9,998 nt of DNA from assembly GCA_003445715.1 (NCBI GenBank), contig DMCS01000098.1:9650-19647 (forward strand). Direction: 5' to 3'. Within the stretch, counting starts at the first letter, position 1. Each line of letters opens with the position of its first letter. Of this stretch, positions 5,937-9,998 are shown piece after piece. Made by a program: the position numbers and the translations under genes. Below the pieces are notes generated by a model. That model did no database searches, was not told the DNA's origin, and was given only the letters and a program-made list of their open reading frames with translations. Source of the stretch: Candidatus Mesolinea sp. GTDB lineage: Bacteria; Chloroflexota; Anaerolineae; Anaerolineales; Anaerolineaceae.

Positions 5937-6644
5937 ATGATACTTAACCCACTTTTCTTGCGAACAACTGTCACTTTAATTCTCCTGGTTGTTTTTGCCT
6001 ACCTCTTAGGCTCGATTCCATCTGGCTACCTGGCGGGGAAATGGCTCAAAGGCATCGATTTACGTGAATTTGGCAGCGGCACGGTCAGTGGCTCGATGGT
6101 TTGGGAGCATGTGGCTAAATGGGCTGTGTTTCCCGTCGGGTTATTTGATATTTTCAAGGGCGCGCTGCCGACCTGGCTTAGCTTGCGTGCGGGCTTGAGC
6201 CCTCAAGCGGCTACCGTGGTCGGTCTGGCAGCGGTAGTGGGGCATAACTGGCCTATTTACTTGAATTTCCAGGGTGGCAGAGGAATGAGCCCTTTCTTAG
6301 GGGAACTGTTCGTTCTTTTCCCATTGGGGATGTTAATTCTTTTGGTCGGCTTGGGAATCGGCAATCGCTTGAGGTCAGCAGCAGTGCCGCTATTCACGGT
6401 AATTTTGCTCCCTGTCTTTGCTAGGATGCTAAATGGTCCGGACTATGTGGTCTGGCTTGCGCTTGGAATGACGGTCATCACCGTAGTCAAGCGCTTAGAG
6501 GCAAACCGCCGGCCTTTACCTGAAGATCCGCAGGAGCGCCGTGAAGTCATCTTGCGGCGTATATTCTTAGACCGAGATATTCAAGATTTCGAGGAATGGA
6601 TTCGCCGAGAGCCTGCATCTCCGAATAATAAAGTCAATAGTTAA
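5937..6644 (+). CDS. plsY: PlsY-like glycerol-3-phosphate acyltransferase (divergent)
   Basis: A 235-residue polytopic membrane protein with the PlsY layout: first membrane segment about 10-32 ending LGSIPSGYLAGK, GIDLREFGSG, DIFKG at 71-75, GHNWPIYLNFQGGRG at 102-116, then hydrophobic segments about 125-141, 150-163 and 168-184. PlsY transfers the acyl chain of acyl-phosphate to glycerol-3-phosphate, the first step of phospholipid synthesis, which fits the two fatty-acid-binding genes upstream. Two departures stand out: the glycerol-phosphate motif GSGNxGATN reads GSGTVSGSM (46-54), and GGKG reads GGRG (113-116). A charged tail of about 45 residues exceeds the usual length of roughly 200. 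ATG 5937 has GAGG (5927-5930) six bases upstream. A paralogue with altered specificity, or a non-catalytic relative, is possible. Confidence 0.88.
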   Translation: MILNPLFLRTTVTLILLVVFAYLLGSIPSGYLAGKWLKGIDLREFGSGTVSGSMVWEHVAKWAVFPVGLFDIFKGALPTWLSLRAGLSPQAATVVGLAAVVGHNWPIYLNFQGGRGMSPFLGELFVLFPLGMLILLVGLGIGNRLRSAAVPLFTVILLPVFARMLNGPDYVVWLALGMTVITVVKRLEANRRPLPEDPQERREVILRRIFLDRDIQDFEEWIRREPASPNNKVNS

Positions 6645-6676
6645 ACCGAAAAAGAGTGAAGCTTATGTAAATAAAA

Positions 6677-6695
6677 CCACCCGCTATGCGGGTGG
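6677..6695. repeat. Left-end hairpin of the IS200-type element
   Basis: CCACCCGC-TAT-GCGGGTGG is a perfect 8-bp stem with a 3-nt loop. In IS200/IS605 elements a subterminal hairpin like this is what TnpA recognises in single-stranded DNA, and in IS200 it also terminates incoming transcription. Read on the minus strand it is followed by TTTTATTT and would act as an intrinsic terminator; on the plus strand no T-run follows. Confidence 0.75.
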
Positions 6696-6717
6696 GGACA
6701 AAGGGTTATACCCGAAC

Positions 6718-6781
6718 CAATTCACCTTTCTGGATAGAATGTGATTGTTCAAGCCACAGACTAAAAAGGAAAGGTGAATTG
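6718..6781 (+). promoter_or_regulatory. Inverted repeat masking the tnpA ribosome binding site
   Basis: CAATTCACCTTTC (6718-6730) and GAAAGGTGAATTG (6769-6781) are perfect 13-bp complements separated by 38 bases. The 3' arm includes the purine-rich AAAGG and ends one base before the tnpA ATG (6783), so the folded mRNA would hide the ribosome binding site. IS200 of Salmonella is known to limit transposase translation with such a stem. The repeat is seen; the function is by analogy. Confidence 0.6.
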
Positions 6782-6782
6782 T

Positions 6783-7100
6783 ATGGCAAACAAAAGCGAT
6801 AGTCTGGCACACACAAAGTGGATGTGCAAATATCACATAGTGTTCTCCCCGAAGTATAGGCGAAAAGCAATCTACAATCAAATCAGGACAGACATAGGAG
6901 AGATACTACGGACACTATGTCAATACAAAGGGATAGAGACACACGAAGGGCACCTGATGCCAGACCATGCGCATCTCCTGATAAGCATACCGCCGAAATA
7001 CAGTGTGTCGAGTGTGATGGTGTACTTGAAAGGGAAGAGTGCGCTGGTTAAATTTTCAACTTTGATCATAACGAACTCCTCTAAAAGTGTTCCTGCTTAA
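6783..7100 (+). pseudogene. tnpA: tnpA, IS200-family Y1 transposase, 3' truncated
   Basis: From ATG 6783 the product begins MANKSDSLAHTKWMCKYHIV and continues FSPKYRRK, a typical IS200 TnpA N-terminus. The HUH metal-binding motif is present as H62-A-H64 in LMPDHAHLL, followed by the usual SSVMVYLKGKSAL at 77-88. After L88 the sequence stops matching: intact proteins run on to about 140-150 residues and carry the catalytic tyrosine in a YYVSTVG-like helix, absent here. The frame then reads 17 unrelated codons to a stop at 7100. Without the tyrosine the protein cannot cleave DNA. An upstream in-frame GTG at 6774 is inside the masking stem and not the start. Confidence 0.85.
7046..7069 (-). pseudogene. 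First eight codons of a broken ABC-transporter ATPase gene
   Basis: On the minus strand an ATG at 7067-7069, preceded by AGAGGAG (7076-7082) with a six-base spacer, reads MIKVENLT and then runs straight into the complement of the IS200 tnpA. MIKVENLT is the exact N-terminal strand of very many ABC ATPase subunits, where it is normally followed by K and an aromatic before the Walker A region. The good ribosome binding site shows this was a real gene start. The remainder is missing from the window, so a deletion fused it to the truncated transposase. The match is short, so the family call rests on this N-terminus and the Shine-Dalgarno alone. Confidence 0.5.
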
Positions 7101-7276
7101 GTTGATCGTCAAATTATCATATCCGAATGATTATTTGGTAGATTAGGTTAAGCATGATATTCAAAGCAAACTCTCATCTTTTCCAGCCAAAAATTTTACT
7201 ACGGCTAATTTGCGGTGCTGGTTTAAGGCATGTATACGAACTATGCAAATTCTGCTAAGGTAGCGCTCTTGCCGAA

Positions 7277-8329
7277 TTAAAGAGTCGCTGCAGCGCCGTC
7301 TTTACGTATGATGCGCAGCAGCGCAATTTTAGTAGGGTGGTTAAAGGGGGAAGGATCTGCAGGTGGTTGGTCAATAACGGTTTGTGGAAAACCGGTAATA
7401 TCTTCTGGCACAGGGATGAGCTGCTCAGGCTGCACGAAGCCGGTAGCTTGCAGCTCCTCCAAGGTTTGCATCACCGCGCTCCCAGGGAGATAAAGTGCAT
7501 TATTGATGACGATGAGCAAGCCATTGTGGGCGACCAGCGGGCGCACTTTATTGATTAGCCTTTGCCAATTGTGCAATAAATCGACAGTTCCCTGTGGCGT
7601 ACTAGAATAAAGCGGCGGATCCAGAATTACACCATCGAAAAGCGCATTCCGCTGCTTGAAATGCGCCACTGCCTTGAAGAAGTCCATGGGCAGTATTTCC
7701 ATACTTCCGGAAAGGGTATTGCGCTGGTAGGATCGCTGTGCCAACGCGAGTGCCGTCTTGTTCAGGTCAGTTTGAACGACATAACGAGCTCCGCCTGCCA
7801 AAGCGGCGATGCCTAACGTGCCTGTATAAGCAAAGCAGTTGAGCACACTCTTGCCAGCCATATTTTGGATCAAATACGTGCGCAAGTTACGCGTGTCCAA
7901 GTAAAAACTGTTATCCTGGTTGAGCGTTAGGTTGAGCGCATAATGCACACCGTGCTCCTCGATTTCAGTAGCAGGCTGGCTGCCGAAGAAAATAATTCCC
8001 CGCCGTAAAGCTGGTTCAGCAGCGTGCCGGCGCTTGAGCAACCCACAAGTGAGCCAAGGCAACGCTTGGCGGTAAAAGTCAAAAACTAATGGTTGGCAAG
8101 CTTCCAATGAATCTGGCGGGCGCGCGTGGTTTGCTACCAGCAGCGTGCTGCTAAAAAGATCGACCACCAAACCCGGGCAGCCTTCATAAAATCCATTGAA
8201 CAGGCGCAAAGCTTGTGTATGTTCTGGTGTGATCAACGATTGCCGTGCTGCGAGCGCCTCAGACAATCGTTGGAAAAGCATTTCTTTGGAAAATGCCTGT
8301 CGGTTGAAAGTTTCTGCTTCGGTGTTCAT
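7277..8329 (-). CDS. RlmI-like class I SAM-dependent methyltransferase lacking the catalytic cysteine
   Basis: A 350-residue Rossmann-fold methyltransferase of the RlmI/Methyltrans_SAM type. Residues 41-66 (RLFNGFYEGCPGLVVDLF) match the RlmI segment before the catalytic domain; no N-terminal PUA domain is present. The QDNSFYLDTRNLR stretch (138-150) corresponds to the QKTGFYLDxR region; SAM motif I is VLNCFAYTGTLG (162-173), motif II ends D188, and motif IV is LDPPLY (236-241). RlmI methylates C5 of cytosine 1962 in 23S rRNA through a cysteine in an SCS-type motif, but here that place reads LLIVINNALYL (271-281) with no cysteine. It may modify another atom or substrate, or have lost activity. 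The ATG at 8327-8329 lacks a clear Shine-Dalgarno; TATTCT (8335-8340) five bases before it could allow leaderless transcription. Confidence 0.82.
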   Translation of the reverse strand: MNTEAETFNRQAFSKEMLFQRLSEALAARQSLITPEHTQALRLFNGFYEGCPGLVVDLFSSTLLVANHARPPDSLEACQPLVFDFYRQALPWLTCGLLKRRHAAEPALRRGIIFFGSQPATEIEEHGVHYALNLTLNQDNSFYLDTRNLRTYLIQNMAGKSVLNCFAYTGTLGIAALAGGARYVVQTDLNKTALALAQRSYQRNTLSGSMEILPMDFFKAVAHFKQRNALFDGVILDPPLYSSTPQGTVDLLHNWQRLINKVRPLVAHNGLLIVINNALYLPGSAVMQTLEELQATGFVQPEQLIPVPEDITGFPQTVIDQPPADPSPFNHPTKIALLRIIRKDGAAATL

Positions 8330-8377
8330 TTGGTAGAATACTCTGAGTCATAATCATAACATTCGATAGGTGAAATT

Positions 8378-9190
8378 ATGGTCGCTTTTCTTGAGCGTTT
8401 TCCTCCGATTATTCAGGCGCTATGGGGGACAGGGTTTACTTATTTGATGACCGCCCTAGGCGCTTTGGGTGTTTTCTTGGGCAGGGAGCTGGATGAACGC
8501 GTGCTCAATGGTATGATGGGTTTTGCTGCTGGTGTCATGATCGCTGCCAGTTATTTCTCGCTCTTAGCACCCGCGATTGACCTTTCGGCTGATCTCCCTG
8601 GACCAATTTGGTTGCCGGCGGTAGGCGGATTCTTGTTGGGGGGTGGCTTTCTATGGGCAGTAGATAAGCTTTTGCCACACCTACACATCGGGGATGACCA
8701 ACCCGAGGGCTTACGCACCACTTGGCAGCGCAATATTCTGCTGGTTTTTGCTATTACCTTGCATAATATCCCGGAAGGATTGGCGGTGGGCGTTGCTTTT
8801 GGCGCAGCCAACGCCGGCTTGAGCGGTGCTTCGCTAAACTCCGCGATTGCGCTTGCTTTGGGTATCGGCATTCAAAACTTCCCTGAAGGCTTGGCGGTTT
8901 CTATGCCCTTACGCGGCGGAGGTATCTCTAAAGGAAGAGCTTTTTTCTGGGGGCAGCTCTCGGGCTTGGTGGAACCCATTGCCGCGCTGATTGGCGTAGT
9001 TGCAACACTTACGATGCAAAATCTTCTGCCCTATGCCTTGGCATTTGCTGCCGGCGCAATGATTTACGTCGTGGCTGAAGAGCTTATCCCTGAGGCAAAG
9101 ATAAGCTCTAGTGACCATTCTGATATCCCCACCATCGGGGTAATGCTTGGCTTTGCAATTATGATGCTGCTGGATGTGGCTTTAGGGTAA
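8378..9190 (+). CDS. ZIP family divalent metal transporter (GufA/ZupT-like)
   Basis: A 270-residue integral membrane protein with about eight hydrophobic segments. ZIP transporters move Zn2+ or other divalent metals into the cytoplasm. The metal-site helices are plain: H129-N130-IPE133-GLAV in segment 4 and Q166-N167-FPE170-GLAV in segment 5, plus E199 (GLVEP) and AEE 233-235 further on. The loop before segment 4 contains H101 and H103 with D106/D107, a short metal-binding-like variable loop. These features match the GufA-type bacterial ZIP proteins. ATG 8378 has AGGTG five bases upstream. It is divergent from the methyltransferase (48 bp between starts) and its stop lies seven bases from the convergent Trm9-like gene's stop. 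Which metal is carried cannot be told from the sequence. Confidence 0.92.
   Translation: MVAFLERFPPIIQALWGTGFTYLMTALGALGVFLGRELDERVLNGMMGFAAGVMIAASYFSLLAPAIDLSADLPGPIWLPAVGGFLLGGGFLWAVDKLLPHLHIGDDQPEGLRTTWQRNILLVFAITLHNIPEGLAVGVAFGAANAGLSGASLNSAIALALGIGIQNFPEGLAVSMPLRGGGISKGRAFFWGQLSGLVEPIAALIGVVATLTMQNLLPYALAFAAGAMIYVVAEELIPEAKISSSDHSDIPTIGVMLGFAIMMLLDVALG
9079..9109 (+). repeat. Perfect 10-bp inverted repeat inside the ZIP transporter gene
   Basis: AGAGCTTATC (9079-9088) and GATAAGCTCT (9100-9109) are exact complements around an 11-base loop. They encode EELIPEAKISS near the C-terminus of the transporter. No T-run follows, so it is not an intrinsic terminator. Confidence 0.6.
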
Positions 9191-9197
9191 GCAGTTC

Positions 9198-9941
9198 TTA
9201 GGGTTTCATCCACACCTGATAGAGAGACAGGCGCTGATTTTTCCCATCGGAGTAAAATTCGGAGCGCAGGCTTAAGCCAGCTGCTTGCCCTAAAGCTAAT
9301 AATTCCCCTGAAGTAAAAACATGCACGTAGCGTTGTGCAGGCTGCGCATGTGCCGGTCCGGCGCGCCAATCGAGCAAGACGTCGCCCGGCTCTAACTGCT
9401 TTGAGTCGATTCCCACCGATTCCCAAGGCAGGATGCGTGCTGTGAGCGTTGGGCTCTGGAAAACTTGCCAAGCCGAGAGCATCATTTGACCTCCAGAGCG
9501 CAGAAGCAGCGCACTTTGTGTAAAAATAGCTTGCTGAAGCGCCTTGCCAGGCAGATGCTGTAAAACAGCAAAGCATGTGACGAGATCAAATGAACCGGGC
9601 TCTAATGCTTCTGCCCAATGCGGTGAAGCTAGATCGGTAGCTTGAAAGCGAATCTGTGCCTTAGTATTCAACCCAACCACAGCCTGTTGTGCTTCTTGGA
9701 TGAACGCACTGGATCCATCAATTCCTAAGTAATCACCTTCAAAGCCGGCTCGGGCTAAAGCCAGAGCAAAATTGCCATTCCCGCAGCCCAAATCTAATAG
9801 CTTTGCATCTAATGGAATGGAGGAAATTAATCGGCGCACGCCCGGCTGAATATTACGCCTCGTTTTGGAGAATGTGCTGGCATTCCGCTCATAAAATTCA
9901 TGGTTAATTTCCAAGAGCACTTTTTGCGTTTGGCTATCCAT
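9198..9941 (-). CDS. Trm9-like class I SAM-dependent methyltransferase
   Basis: A 247-residue methyltransferase. Motif I is LDLGCGNGN (49-57), the acidic ribose ligand is D75, then D103 and the FDLVTCFAVLQHLP helix (118-131). Features beyond the generic fold point to the Trm9/ALKBH8 group: an N-terminal EINHEFYERNASTFSKTR (11-28), like the YE..A..FS.TR stretch of Trm9; a GDVLLDW segment (186-192); and a late RYVHVFTSGELLAL (204-217), like the Trm9 YHVF..GEL. Eukaryotic Trm9 methylates the carboxymethyl group on wobble uridines of tRNA; bacterial relatives are poorly characterised and no tRNA target can be claimed. The ATG at 9939-9941 has no Shine-Dalgarno and abuts a palindrome containing a -10 box. 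The gene is convergent with the ZIP gene, with seven bases between stops. Confidence 0.83.
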   Translation of the reverse strand: MDSQTQKVLLEINHEFYERNASTFSKTRRNIQPGVRRLISSIPLDAKLLDLGCGNGNFALALARAGFEGDYLGIDGSSAFIQEAQQAVVGLNTKAQIRFQATDLASPHWAEALEPGSFDLVTCFAVLQHLPGKALQQAIFTQSALLLRSGGQMMLSAWQVFQSPTLTARILPWESVGIDSKQLEPGDVLLDWRAGPAHAQPAQRYVHVFTSGELLALGQAAGLSLRSEFYSDGKNQRLSLYQVWMKP

Positions 9942-9977
9942 AAGCTGAGTATATCAGCTTCGGCAAGCGGGTGTTAT
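9942..9977 (-). promoter_or_regulatory. Palindrome and -10 box abutting the Trm9-like start codon (possible leaderless promoter)
   Basis: AAGCTGA-GTATA-TCAGCTT (9942-9960) is a perfect 7-bp inverted repeat ending exactly at the ATG. On the minus strand its centre contains TATACT (9948-9953; five of six), six bases before the ATG, with ATAACA (9972-9977; four of six) 18 bp further upstream. Transcription would begin at or next to the A of the ATG, giving a leaderless mRNA, which agrees with the lack of a Shine-Dalgarno. The palindrome could serve a repressor. Confidence 0.4.
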
Positions 9978-9998
9978 GGCTAATTAGAAATGTCCTAA

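Larger units (their letters stand above)
6676..7046 (+). mobile_element. Truncated IS200-type insertion sequence, left part only
   Basis: The remnant comprises the left-end hairpin (6677-6695), an RBS-masking inverted repeat (6718-6781) and the first 88 or so codons of a Y1 transposase. This order is that of IS200-family elements. The left boundary is approximate, since these elements have no terminal inverted repeats or target duplication. The right boundary (about 7046) is where the protein leaves the TnpA pattern and an unrelated reading frame begins on the opposite strand. No right end is seen in 7047-7276, which otherwise holds the upstream region of the broken ABC gene and AT-rich sequence I cannot name. 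Confidence 0.85.

Noticed and set aside
6677..6695. Hairpin as intrinsic terminator of the degV-plsY genes
   Set aside because: On the plus strand the stem is followed by GGGACA, not a T-run; it is better explained as the IS200 left end, although it could terminate minus-strand transcription.
7102..7112. Short palindrome TTGATCGTCAA upstream of the ABC remnant as an operator
   Set aside because: Only 4-bp arms; too weak to claim, and the gene it would control is gone.
9064..9576. Minus-strand open frame of 170 codons across the ZIP and Trm9-like ends
   Set aside because: Overlaps two well-supported genes and its low-complexity, Ala/Ser/Arg-rich translation looks like a frame shadow.
1..9998. 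CRISPR array, tRNA or rRNA genes
   Set aside because: No regularly spaced repeats and no cloverleaf or rRNA-like sequence were recognised on either strand.

Overview
The window looks like chromosomal DNA of an anaerobic bacterium, most likely a member of the Chloroflexota (Anaerolineae), with a clostridial-type Firmicute as the alternative. This is inferred from the gene families and their arrangement (hydrogenase-linked NuoE with DRTGG, PHP and CBS-ATPase genes; tandem DegV genes; a PlsY paralogue) and from moderate base composition. No rRNA, tRNA or taxonomic marker is present to settle it.

Left third, minus strand (about 3668 down to 1): a tightly packed run reads DRTGG protein, CBS-HATPase protein, DRTGG protein, PHP phosphoesterase, then NuoE-like [2Fe-2S] subunit, a small HATPase protein, and the first 16 codons of a probable [2Fe-2S] ferredoxin-domain protein that runs off the left edge. 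Such a set is typical of the upstream part of a multimeric NAD-linked [FeFe]-hydrogenase locus, so NuoF-like and hydrogenase genes are expected beyond position 1. The one real gap in the run (1115-1233) carries a good sigma70-type promoter whose start region is covered by an 18-bp palindrome resembling a Rex (NADH/NAD+ sensor) operator. The signalling genes may therefore be transcribed separately from the redox subunits, with the latter under redox control.

Centre, plus strand (about 3797-6644): after a divergent intergenic region with a roughly 200-nt potentially structured leader come two tandem DegV/FakB-like fatty-acid-binding proteins and then a PlsY-like membrane acyltransferase. Together they suggest handling of acyl chains for phospholipid synthesis. 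Both DegV proteins and the PlsY protein deviate from their families' hallmark motifs.

Next (6676-7100) is the broken left part of an IS200-type element: left-end hairpin, a stem that would mask the tnpA ribosome binding site, and a tnpA cut off before its catalytic tyrosine. At the break the sequence switches into the first eight codons, read on the opposite strand with a good Shine-Dalgarno, of what looks like an ABC-transporter ATPase gene. This is the scar of a deletion that removed the rest of both genes.

Right third (7277-9941): an RlmI-like methyltransferase without the catalytic cysteine (minus), a divergent ZIP-family metal transporter (plus), and a convergent Trm9-like SAM methyltransferase (minus). 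The last gene has a palindrome and a -10 box directly at its start codon, suggesting a leaderless transcript. Positions 9961-9998 show nothing I can name beyond a possible -35 box.
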